Positions 1 to 5,071 are shown, counted from the stretch's first letter. The stretch: DNA of 7,073 nt from Bacillota bacterium (GCA_023397245.1 JAEWUH010000250.1:1-7073); one strand, 5' to 3'. The notes: generated from the sequence alone by a model not told the origin. Numbers and translations are program-made.

Positions 1-1
1 A

Positions 2-130
2 GTGGATACGCTGCAAAAAGCAAAGGAATTGCCTTGTGTTTTCAACAACTGGTGTGTGTTTTATAAAGGAAATTTTGAGACAGTGAATTTGTTGGATATC
101 GCCTACTTAAAGAGAATACTTAAAAAATGA
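2..130 (+). CDS. C-terminal end of an unrecognised element-encoded protein (5' truncated by window)
   Basis: An open frame enters from the left edge and runs 42 codons to a TGA at 128-130. Its residues (for example NNWCVFYKGNFETVNLLD and a basic RILKK tail) have normal codon use and composition. The TGA overlaps an ATG at 127-129, giving an ATGA junction with the next small frame, an arrangement typical of translationally coupled genes in one operon. The family is not recognised. Its position directly before a recombinase suggests an element-encoded accessory protein, which is inference only. The start lies outside the window. Confidence 0.55.
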   Translation: MDTLQKAKELPCVFNNWCVFYKGNFETVNLLDIAYLKRILKK

Positions 131-251
131 ATATAGGCGAAAATATAGTTAATTCGGGCTTCATAGAGCTCTTCCCTACCTTGGATAAAACCAGAGCAAA
201 GGCGTAATAGTTGACGGAAATGAGACCTTAATATGGAAAGCTGGTGAATGA
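127..251 (+). pseudogene. Small ORF with an apparent -1 frame disruption, between the upstream gene and the recombinase
   Basis: An ATG at 127, overlapping the upstream stop as ATGA, opens 26 codons ending at TAA 205-207 (MNIGENIVNSGFIELFPTLD then KTRAKA). From about 189 the reading shifts convincingly to the frame one base back, which encodes KGVIVDGNETLIWKAGE and stops at TGA 249-251. That stop overlaps an ATG at 248-250, again as ATGA. Read together, the two pieces form one protein of about 41 residues neatly coupled at both ends, with a one-base loss somewhere in 189-204, near runs of A. It could be a decayed gene, a sequencing indel or, less likely, programmed frameshifting. The protein family is not recognised. 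Confidence 0.4.
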
Positions 252-254
252 AGT

Positions 255-1868
255 TTGCGCTTCGCAATTTACAGCCGAAAATCGGTTTATACCGGCAGAG
301 GGGAATCGATTGAAAATCAGATCGAAATGTGTAAGCAGTATATCTTTTCCAAGTTTGACAAGGTATCCGATACGGATATTACCGTTTACGAGGACGAAGG
401 ATTCTCCGGAAAGAACACAAACCGTCCGCAATTTCAGCGGATGCGAAAGGACATCAAACAGAAAAAATACGATTATGTGGTCTGCTACCGGCTTGACCGT
501 ATCAGCCGTAACGTCAGCGATTTTTCCGCTTTGATTGAAGAACTGAACGGCCTTGAAATTTCATTCATCTGTATCAAGGAAGAATTTGATACATCAAAAC
601 CGATGGGCAAGGCGATGATGTATATTGCTTCCGTATTTGCACAGCTGGAGCGGGAAACCATTGCGGAACGCGTGCGGGACAATATGCTGATGCTTGCGCG
701 GACAGGCCGCTGGCTTGGCGGCACGACGCCGATGGGATATACATCGGAAAAGGTCTCAAATGTCATAATTGACGGAAAAGCAAAGACCTCATGTGTGCTC
801 AAATGGAATTCCGACGAAATCCGCATGGTAAAATTAATATTCGATAAATTTACGGAGCTGCAGTCCCTGACCGGAGTAAGCAAATATCTCATTAAGCAGA
901 ATATGAAAAACCGAAACGGAAAATATTACACGATTCTTGGTGTTAAGGAAATCCTGATGAATCCGGTTTATTGCATGGCGGATAAGGACGCCAGGGATTA
1001 TTTTGTTTCTCGCCAATCGGAGGTTTGTTTTGAGGAGGCCGAATGTTCCGATAAATTTGGACTGCTTTCCTATAATAAACGCGATTATAAAAAAAGCCAT
1101 GCACCGCGCCAGCCGATGGAACGGTGGATTATTGCGGTTGGCAGACACACGGGTATTATTTCCGGGAAACAGTGGGTTGCCATACAAAACCGGATTGAGC
1201 TGCAGAAGACAGATTCCCCGACATCGAATACCCATAATGATTATTCACTGTTATCCGGGCTGATACTCTGCCAAAAGTGCAAAAGCAGGATGTTTTCAAA
1301 ACCGCGGAGCAGCAATCACACGCTGTATGACTATATATGCCAGAACAAAATGCGCGGGGGAAAGGGACTGTGTGACTGTCGGAACCTCAATGGTCAGCAG
1401 GCGGACGACACGGTCTGCGATTACCTGATGCGGTATACAAATGAGAATTCGCAGATCTTTCAGTTGCTTGAAAAGCTGAAAAAGGATTTACAAAAGGATG
1501 CGGTGCAGAATCCTTTGGATGAGCTGAACCTAAAGATCGGTCGGTGCGGTCAGGAGATGGACAACTTGATTCAGATTCTGTCACAGGGCGATGCGGGATC
1601 GGCTTTCGTCGAGCGGGTAAAGGATAAAATAGACGATCTGGATCAGACACTGAAACAGTTAAATACCGAAAAGGCCAGAATGCAGTCTGACATCACCGCG
1701 GTAAGCGATAAGGAAATCCAGCTGGACATGATTGCAGCCGTGCTGTCGAGTCTGAAAGACAATTTCAAAAACCTGACCGTTCCCGAAAAGAGGACGTTAA
1801 TCCGGCTGCTCGTTCAAAGAATCGAGTGGGACGGGGAAAATCTCCATATTTTTATATACGGCGAATAG
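255..1868 (+). CDS. Large serine recombinase (resolvase + recombinase + zinc ribbon domains)
   Basis: It catalyses site-specific integration and excision of the element by cutting both att sites and forming a covalent phosphoserine link. The 537-residue length fits TnpX/TndX-like proteins. An N-terminal resolvase domain (about 1-150) begins FAIYSRKS, with Ser7 as the likely nucleophile, and has the YRLDRISRN arginine motif (78-86) and an AQLERETIAERVRDN helix (129-143). A 'Recombinase' domain follows (about 155-300). A zinc ribbon is suggested by CQKC (339-342) with Cys362, Cys373 and Cys375. A charged coiled-coil-like stretch spans about 400-485. The first in-frame start is TTG 255, directly after an in-frame TGA at 249. 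The better-placed start is ATG 248, with GGAAAG at 235-240, but it is out of frame unless one T of the TTT at 254-256 is removed, so a 5' frameshift is possible. The gene ends about 60 bp from the presumed element boundary. Confidence 0.93.
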   Translation: MRFAIYSRKSVYTGRGESIENQIEMCKQYIFSKFDKVSDTDITVYEDEGFSGKNTNRPQFQRMRKDIKQKKYDYVVCYRLDRISRNVSDFSALIEELNGLEISFICIKEEFDTSKPMGKAMMYIASVFAQLERETIAERVRDNMLMLARTGRWLGGTTPMGYTSEKVSNVIIDGKAKTSCVLKWNSDEIRMVKLIFDKFTELQSLTGVSKYLIKQNMKNRNGKYYTILGVKEILMNPVYCMADKDARDYFVSRQSEVCFEEAECSDKFGLLSYNKRDYKKSHAPRQPMERWIIAVGRHTGIISGKQWVAIQNRIELQKTDSPTSNTHNDYSLLSGLILCQKCKSRMFSKPRSSNHTLYDYICQNKMRGGKGLCDCRNLNGQQADDTVCDYLMRYTNENSQIFQLLEKLKKDLQKDAVQNPLDELNLKIGRCGQEMDNLIQILSQGDAGSAFVERVKDKIDDLDQTLKQLNTEKARMQSDITAVSDKEIQLDMIAAVLSSLKDNFKNLTVPEKRTLIRLLVQRIEWDGENLHIFIYGE

Positions 1869-1914
1869 AGAGCGGTCAGCCGCCGATTCGTCATTCAGAG
1901 GAAAGTTGCTTTTT

Positions 1915-1938
1915 GGCTGGTGGCGCATTTCCGCAGCC
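1915..1938. other. Putative recombinase attachment junction (attL/attR core) inside an ABC ATPase gene
   Basis: An imperfect dyad, GGCTG at 1915-1919 and CAGCC at 1934-1938, is centred between 1926 and 1927. On the minus strand, the ABC ATPase Walker A reads Gly-Ala-Ser-Gly-Cys-Gly up to 1930, and the expected Lys codon (AAA/AAG) agrees only at 1929-1928; base 1927 differs, and the frame then runs through unrelated residues to a stop. The loss of homology and the dyad centre therefore coincide within two bases. Serine recombinases are known to exchange strands at a central dinucleotide of such imperfect dyads. The exact core is inferred and cannot be fixed without the opposite junction or an empty site. 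Confidence 0.5.
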
Positions 1939-2064
1939 GCTTGCGCCTACAATACTGACAAACTCGCCCTTCTTCACAGAAAAGCTGATATTTTTCAAAG
2001 CTGTGATTTCTCCGTTCTCCGCCTGGTATTTTTCTTCGATGTCTTTCACGCTCAGTACGTCCAA
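1928..2064 (-). pseudogene. 5' fragment of an ABC-transporter ATPase (nitrate/sulfonate/taurine type), broken at Walker A
   Basis: Reading the minus strand from TTG 2064-2062, the frame gives LDVLSVKDIEEKYQAENGEI, then TALKNISFSVKKGEFVSIVG and ASGCG. This is the classic N-terminus of an importer ATPase of the SsuB/TauB/NrtD class: a beta-strand LSVKDI, an aromatic A-loop residue (KYQ), the 'ALKNISFSV..GEFVSIVG' segment and Walker A GASGCG. It lacks the K-S/T that binds the ATP phosphates and everything after it. The open frame continues only twelve unrelated residues beyond the break and stops at TGA 1893-1891. A GGGGTG sequence seven bases before TTG supports that start; an ATG six bases upstream of TTG (CTG in between) is out of frame by one base. 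It cannot encode a working ATPase. The remainder of the gene is expected on the far side of the mobile element. Confidence 0.82.
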
Positions 2065-2286
2065 ACAGCATCACCCCGTTCCGGTAAAACATGTCGGCAG
2101 TCCGGGAACCGCCGCTTCATTCTTATTTGCTGTTATAAGGTATGTTGGAAAGAGCAATTATGTGAGAATCCGAAAAAAGGAACAGGCCATGAAAACCCGC
2201 TCTGTTTTATTTCCGCGGAAAAGATCCCGCCTTTCCGATAAAGTGTGCTATAATGTCTTATAGAACTTGTCGGAGGCGAAAGGATC
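2065..2286. other. Intergenic region between the broken ABC gene and the Nif11-like gene
   Basis: About 220 bp separate the divergently read ABC fragment and the Nif11-like gene. The right half contains the Nif11 promoter. A 10-bp perfect palindrome, TTCCGCGGAA (2211-2220), lies just upstream of it and could be an operator. No convincing gene was found here: short frames exist but lack a ribosome site and family resemblance. Any minus-strand promoter for the ABC gene would lie here; TTGCTC and TATAAC elements are present near 2133-2158, but their spacing of about 14 is too short to be convincing. Confidence 0.5.
2246..2254 (+). promoter_or_regulatory. Extended -10 promoter (TGCTATAAT) for the Nif11-like gene
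   Basis: A perfect TATAAT at 2249-2254 is preceded by TG at 2246-2247, making an extended -10. No good -35 is seen about 17 bp upstream (CCCGCC), which extended -10 promoters tolerate. Transcription would start near 2261, leaving a leader of about 26 nt that holds the ribosome site before ATG 2287. Confidence 0.6.
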
Positions 2287-2565
2287 ATGAACCATACTTT
2301 TGAACAGTTGGAACTGCTTACCGCCCGGGCCGAAAAAGACCCGGAATTAAGGAAAAAACTGCTTGCCACCCGTTCGGCGCCAGACCCCACGGACGCGTTC
2401 TGTAAAATCGCCTGCGAAGCCGGATATTCGCTGACCGTGGGCGAGCTGTTTGAGACCGGCGAGGAATACTGCGACAACCAGTGCAAAAGTACGAACGGCG
2501 GAAATCCGACGCCATATGCATCCTTTTGCGACACTTACGAGATATTCCTTTCCGCGCTGGAGTGA
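2287..2565 (+). CDS. Nif11-like small protein, possible RiPP precursor/leader-type peptide
   Basis: A 92-residue protein whose first ~55 residues resemble the Nif11 domain: an initial helix, then EKDPELRKKLLA (16-27), then the DAFCKIACEAGYSLTVGELF segment (36-55), matching the family pattern of 'D.ELR.KL...P.....A...AG...T..EL'. Nif11-type leaders of peptide natural products often end in Gly-Gly, and here a GG sits at 71-72, followed by a 20-residue tail beginning NPTPYASFCDTYE. There are five cysteines (39, 43, 62, 66, 81). No lanthionine synthetase, radical SAM maturase, or C39 peptidase transporter lies in the window, so a peptide product is inference; a stand-alone cytoplasmic role is equally possible. 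ATG 2287 has CGGAGG at 2271-2276 and AAAGGA at 2279-2284 before it. It is transcribed alone between its own promoter and terminator. Confidence 0.75.
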   Translation: MNHTFEQLELLTARAEKDPELRKKLLATRSAPDPTDAFCKIACEAGYSLTVGELFETGEEYCDNQCKSTNGGNPTPYASFCDTYEIFLSALE

Positions 2566-2595
2566 GCGCGGTTCCGTGATTCCCCCGTTTGTTTT

Positions 2596-2639
2596 CAGCC
2601 TGACCGACGTTAAAACGTCCGCCGGGTTTTTCTTTTTAT
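2596..2639 (+). terminator. Rho-independent terminator after the Nif11-like gene
   Basis: A hairpin with perfect arms GACGTT (2606-2611) and AACGTC (2614-2619) lies about 40 bp after the stop. CC/GG flanks (CCTGACC on the left, CGCCGGG on the right) can extend it with small bulges. It is followed by a T-rich run at 2627-2637. Confidence 0.75.
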
Positions 2640-2666
2640 AAAAATATTTTTAAAGTCAGAGAGTGG

Positions 2667-2734
2667 CCGCTGTTTTTCACTTCCTCCGCTTAATTTGAAA
2701 AATTACGCAAACAATAACAGCGGAGGTGATCACT
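2667..2734 (+). promoter_or_regulatory. 5' leader with two mutually exclusive SD-pairing segments
   Basis: The ribosome site AGCGGAGGTGATC (2719-2731) is almost the full complement of the 16S rRNA 3' end. CCTCCGCT (2683-2690) is exactly complementary to AGCGGAGG (2719-2726), and CCGCTGTT (2667-2674) is exactly complementary to AACAGCGG (2716-2723). The two pairings overlap and exclude each other. A third hairpin, TAATTT/AAATTA (2691-2696 with 2700-2705), lies in the loop between them and would support the CCTCCGCT pairing. Both structures would hide the ribosome site. The complementarity is directly visible; a switching function is inference. Confidence 0.45.
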
Positions 2735-2926
2735 ATTTTTGGCAACGATTATTTTGGACCTCAGGGTTTTGCCCTTGCACGGTATTATTTCCCTGAAGAA
2801 GATTCGTCGACCGGAGAGTATTTTATGTCCCTCCCCGAAGCAACGCAGCAGGCTTTGATCCGCGAGAGCAACCATTCTCACGAGGATCTGCATGACTGCG
2901 TGGAACGGTACCGGTTAAAAGAATAG
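2726..2926 (+). CDS. Small acidic hypothetical protein (63-66 aa), non-ATG start
   Basis: The frame encodes FGNDYFGPQGFALARYYFPE, an acidic DSSTGEYF stretch, and a helical tail (LPEATQQALIRESNHSHEDL and HDCVERYRLKE). No signal peptide or membrane segment is seen, so it is probably cytoplasmic. The family is not recognised and no function is assigned. The first possible start is GTG 2726, but that codon sits inside the ribosome-binding sequence GGAGGTGATC (2722-2731). The best-spaced codon after it is ATT at 2735, eight bases from GGAGG, giving 63 residues. ATT is a rare start known to make genes such as infC self-limiting. The only in-frame ATG (2825) would remove half the protein and lacks a ribosome site. 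It appears monocistronic, bounded by terminators on both sides. Confidence 0.65.
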   Translation: MITIFGNDYFGPQGFALARYYFPEEDSSTGEYFMSLPEATQQALIRESNHSHEDLHDCVERYRLKE

Positions 2927-2965
2927 AAAACAGGCAAAAAGGGACTGTAACAAAATAAACCCGAA

Positions 2966-3016
2966 AAAAAGTCGAGGCAGCCATACCGAAAGGCATAGGC
3001 TGTACCGACTTTTTCC
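2966..3016. terminator. Long hairpin terminator, potentially bidirectional
   Basis: The arms AAAAAGTCG (2966-2974) and CGACTTTTT (3006-3014) pair over nine bases. An internal loop follows, then CAGCC (2978-2982) pairs with GGCTG (2998-3002). The apex contains CC-GAAA-GG, a GNRA tetraloop. The A-run on the left and T-run on the right allow termination from either strand. It ends the small-ORF transcript about 40 bp past its stop. Confidence 0.75.
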
Positions 3017-3051
3017 TTTAAAATCAGTTTTTTTACCTGTCCCCAATTCAG

Positions 3052-3101
3052 GTGGCAGCCGAAAAAGTCTTTTCATATACTGATGATGGGAAAAAGCCCA
3101 T
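3052..3101 (+). promoter_or_regulatory. Probable promoter and 5' leader hairpin of the propeller gene
   Basis: TATACT at 3076-3081 is five of six matches to the -10 consensus. GTGGCA at 3052-3057, 18 bp upstream, is a weak -35. The overlapping CATATACTG also resembles mother-cell sporulation -10 elements (CATAnnnTA), but no matching -35 is clear. Just after the expected start, ATGGG (3086-3090) and CCCAT (3097-3101) form a perfect hairpin at the 5' end of the transcript. Confidence 0.4.
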
Positions 3102-3139
3102 TTACTACTATGAATTAAGAGATTGAGGAGTAACGCGAA

Positions 3140-4414
3140 ATGGCTATAGACGCTTTTAATGCTTCAGCAAGCGATACGAATTCCATATCGCTTGCAATAG
3201 ATTCACTCAATGTCCCGTATATCGCCTATCAGGACATCGGCAACGAAAACAGAGTATCCGTAAGCAAATACAACGGATTGTGCTGGGAGCCTGTGGGAGA
3301 ACCCGGTTTTTCAGCGGGTGCGGCAACCTATATCTCGATGGTTTTAGACCATAATAACACCCCGTATGTCGCATACTCTGACAGTGCGAACGGCGGAAGA
3401 GCTACAGTCATGAAGTTTAACGGCACGAACTGGGTGACCGTCGGAAATCCGGGGTTTTCGGCTGGTTCGGTAGGATACACATCCATCGCCATCGACTCAA
3501 ACAACACTCCGTATGTCGCATATACCGACAGTGCGAACGCCGGAAAAGCCACCGTGATGAGGTTTAACGGCACAAGCTGGGTAGCCGTCGGAAATCCCGG
3601 GTTTTCGGCAGGCACCGCGCTGTTCACGTCGATTGCTTTAGACAGCAACAATGTGCCCTATGTTTCCTACGAGGATGTGGCTTCCAGCTACAGAGCGACC
3701 GTCATGAGATTTAACGGCTCGTTCTGGGTGACCGTGGGAAGCCCCGGATTCTCAATAAGCGGCGTAAATTATATTACAATGGCCATAGATTCAAACAATA
3801 TTCCCTATGTCGCCTTTCAGGATGCCGGAAACGGCTTCAAAGCAAGCGTAATGAAGTTTAACGGCACAAGCTGGGTTTACGTGGGGAATCCGGGCTTTTC
3901 AGCGGGCGAGGTGTTCTTCCCCGTCATCGCGATTGATTCCAACAACGTTCCGTATGTTGTCTATCAGGATGCTGCAAACGGAGTGAGAGTTACGGTCATG
4001 AAGTTTGACGGTACAAACTGGGTATCCGTCGGAGACCCGGGATTTTCACCGAGCACCGCGTCGGACACTACCATTGCCCTGGATAGAAACAACACTCCGT
4101 ATATCGCCTATCATGATATATCCAAAAATGTGATCGTGATGAAATATACGGGGACAGACTGGCAAGCGCTCGGATGTCCGGTTGCAAGCGAGCAGCCGCA
4201 GACTGCGGGCGAATGGGTTGTGGGCATATTGGCAGAGGAGGCTCGGATGATTAGTTGTTTAAGGCGCTTTTTCTGCCAGTCTCTGCAGGAAATGGCCGCC
4301 GATAGATGTTTGAGCCCTGAACGGAAAATGAATGCTGCTGCGGATTTAATCAATGCGGCAGCCCAAAAGGAGTTCGCACTGGCGCAAGTCCTTGAAGCGG
4401 CGAGTAAGTTTTAA
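3140..4414 (+). CDS. Seven-repeat beta-propeller-like protein with an alpha-helical C-terminal tail
   Basis: The 424 residues contain seven tandem units of about 49 residues (roughly 7-55, 56-104, 105-153, 154-202, 203-251, 252-300, 301-347) with the pattern GFSAG...IAIDSNN.PYVAY.D...G....VMKFNGT.WV.VGNP. Four strand-like segments per unit and exactly seven units suggest a seven-bladed propeller, a fold usually used for binding partners or ligands. The last 77 residues differ: they are helical and Ala/Glu-rich (EEARMISCLRRFF, MNAAADLINAAAQKEFALAQ), faintly like helical tails of clostridial spore-surface proteins; that resemblance is recollection, not a result. No signal peptide, anchor or transmembrane segment is visible, so it is cytoplasmic or assembled on an inner surface such as the spore coat. 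GAGGAG at 3125-3130 places ATG 3140. It is monocistronic, ending at a strong terminator. Its ligand and function are unknown. Confidence 0.85.
   Translation: MAIDAFNASASDTNSISLAIDSLNVPYIAYQDIGNENRVSVSKYNGLCWEPVGEPGFSAGAATYISMVLDHNNTPYVAYSDSANGGRATVMKFNGTNWVTVGNPGFSAGSVGYTSIAIDSNNTPYVAYTDSANAGKATVMRFNGTSWVAVGNPGFSAGTALFTSIALDSNNVPYVSYEDVASSYRATVMRFNGSFWVTVGSPGFSISGVNYITMAIDSNNIPYVAFQDAGNGFKASVMKFNGTSWVYVGNPGFSAGEVFFPVIAIDSNNVPYVVYQDAANGVRVTVMKFDGTNWVSVGDPGFSPSTASDTTIALDRNNTPYIAYHDISKNVIVMKYTGTDWQALGCPVASEQPQTAGEWVVGILAEEARMISCLRRFFCQSLQEMAADRCLSPERKMNAAADLINAAAQKEFALAQVLEAASKF
3158..4180 (+). repeat. Seven tandem ~147-bp coding repeats (propeller blades)
   Basis: Units 2-6 are each exactly 147 bp (3305-3451, 3452-3598, 3599-3745, 3746-3892, 3893-4039); unit 7 is 141 bp (4040-4180); unit 1 (about 3158-3304) is the most diverged. 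The most alike units are 2 and 3, which share long identical stretches such as the codons for NNTPYVAY and for VMKFNGT/VMRFNGT. High similarity with fixed length indicates growth by tandem duplication, followed by divergence at the loop after GFSAG and at the residues after the conserved Asp. Confidence 0.9.
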
Positions 4415-4433
4415 AGACGCAGCGCATAAGAAA

Positions 4434-4480
4434 CGGGGCTGCTGCAAAACTTTTGTTTTGTAACAGCCCGTTATTCTTTT
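4434..4480. terminator. Bidirectional terminator shared by the convergent propeller and YbjQ genes
   Basis: GGGCTG (4436-4441) pairs with CAGCCC (4464-4469), and inside them CAAAAC (4445-4450) pairs with GTTTTG (4455-4460) around a TTTT loop, with a three-base internal loop between the two stems. T-rich sequence follows on the + strand (4471-4480). The stem is about 20 bp from the propeller stop and about 20 bp from the YbjQ stop. Confidence 0.8.
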
Positions 4481-4491
4481 CCTTATGCACG

Positions 4492-4812
4492 TCAGACATA
4501 ATGAACCGCGGTGCCGGATGCCGTAACCATCAGCATCCCGTTGTTCGTTCCGAGCACCTCGTAGTCGATATCCACGCCGATAACGGCGTTTGCGCCCAGA
4601 TGGACGGCGCGCATCTCCATCTCCTTCATCGCGTTTTCCCTTGCCTGAATCAGTTCCTCCTCATACGTGCCGGAGCGTCCTCCGAAAAAGTTGGATAATT
4701 CCGCGGTAAAATCCTTGACGAAATTTACCCCGGAAATGACCTCCCCGAAAACGACGCCCTTGTATTCCGTGATCTGTCTGCCTTCAATGGTTGGAGTGGT
4801 TGTAATAATCAC
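4492..4812 (-). CDS. YbjQ/UPF0145 family protein
   Basis: A 106-residue protein of the YbjQ (DUF74, PF01906) family, whose members are about 100-110 residues, form compact oligomers and have no firmly known function. Family features seen: an N-terminal TTTPTIEGRQITEYKGVVFG segment, then EVISGVNFVKDF, a Gly-rich turn FFGGRSGTYEEEL (43-55), an ARENAMKEME helix, and the hallmark GANAVIGVDIDYEVL (73-87), ending in strand MLMVTASGTAVHYV. It is full length. The start is GTG 4812-4810, seven bases after AAGGAGG on the minus strand, and no in-frame ATG lies nearby. It is convergent with the propeller gene and divergent from the permease gene, and appears to be a single-gene unit. Confidence 0.93.
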   Translation of the reverse strand: MIITTTPTIEGRQITEYKGVVFGEVISGVNFVKDFTAELSNFFGGRSGTYEEELIQARENAMKEMEMRAVHLGANAVIGVDIDYEVLGTNNGMLMVTASGTAVHYV

Positions 4813-4848
4813 TGCCTGCCCTCCTTTGTATTCGGAAAATTATGATAT

Positions 4849-4877
4849 GTTATGTTATTGCTTCGAAAATTTGTCAA
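4849..4877 (-). promoter_or_regulatory. Promoter of the YbjQ-family gene
   Basis: On the minus strand a perfect TTGACA (4877-4872) is followed, after 17 bp, by CATAAC (4854-4849), four of six matches to the -10. This gives a leader of about 30 nt before GTG 4812. Confidence 0.55.
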
Positions 4878-4982
4878 TATTACAATATATGAATTCCCGT
4901 CTGCCCGATATTCACAGAACGTTTAAATTCCAAATACTGTATAGAAAAATTAAAAATTGACTTTTATTATCAATATTCATTA

Positions 4983-4991
4983 TGGTATAAT
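4983..4991 (+). promoter_or_regulatory. Extended -10 promoter (TGGTATAAT) for the permease gene
   Basis: A perfect TATAAT (4986-4991) carries an upstream TG (4983-4984). A TTGACT at 4957-4962 is too far (23 bp) to be its -35, so recognition would rest on the extended -10 and the A/T-rich upstream DNA. The transcript would start near 4998. Confidence 0.6.
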
Positions 4992-5014
4992 TATGCTGAA
5001 ATTCGGAAGTACAA

Positions 5015-5039
5015 GCTGCTTTGCCGGTGCAGCCTTTTT
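5015..5039 (+). promoter_or_regulatory. Short hairpin with T-run in the permease leader (possible attenuator)
   Basis: GCTGC (5015-5019) and GCAGC (5029-5033) enclose a nine-base loop and are followed at once by CTTTTTG (5034-5040). It lies between the promoter and the ribosome site AAAGGA (5059-5064). The five-pair stem is short for a strong terminator, so attenuation is only a possibility. No known riboswitch class was recognised in this leader of about 75 nt. Confidence 0.3.
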
Positions 5040-5071
5040 GGGGGTTTGTCCGGGCCTGAAAGGAATTAAAA

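Larger units (their letters stand above)
1..1927 (+). mobile_element. Right end of an integrated element encoding a large serine recombinase (left part outside window)
   Basis: The segment holds a large serine recombinase whose stop codon lies about 60 bp from a point where host coding sequence, an ABC ATPase gene read on the opposite strand, is abruptly broken. Recombinases of this class sit next to an end of the transposon, integrative element or prophage that they move. The 5' two thirds of the ABC gene is missing from the window and should reappear beyond the left end if this is a simple insertion. The right boundary is placed at about 1927 because the Walker A codons match expectation up to base 1928 and fail from 1927 on. 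The cargo and left end are not visible, so whether it is an ICE, a Tn4451-like transposon or a prophage cannot be decided. Confidence 0.7.

Noticed and set aside
485..892. 135-codon minus-strand frame inside the recombinase
   Set aside because: It is antisense to the conserved catalytic domain, with low-complexity Ser/Arg composition and no initiation signals.
1895..2092. 65-codon minus-strand frame starting ATG 2092
   Set aside because: It is one base out of register with the ABC ATPase fragment that covers the same DNA and has obvious family motifs; it is only a shadow.
2133..2534. 133-codon minus-strand frame across the Nif11-like gene
   Set aside because: It overlaps the Nif11-like gene and its promoter, has no ribosome site and shows no protein-family resemblance.
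3158..4180. Periodic repeats as a CRISPR array or satellite
   Set aside because: The period is 147 bp, an exact multiple of three, the frame is open throughout, and the units encode a coherent protein pattern; there are no short repeats with unique spacers.
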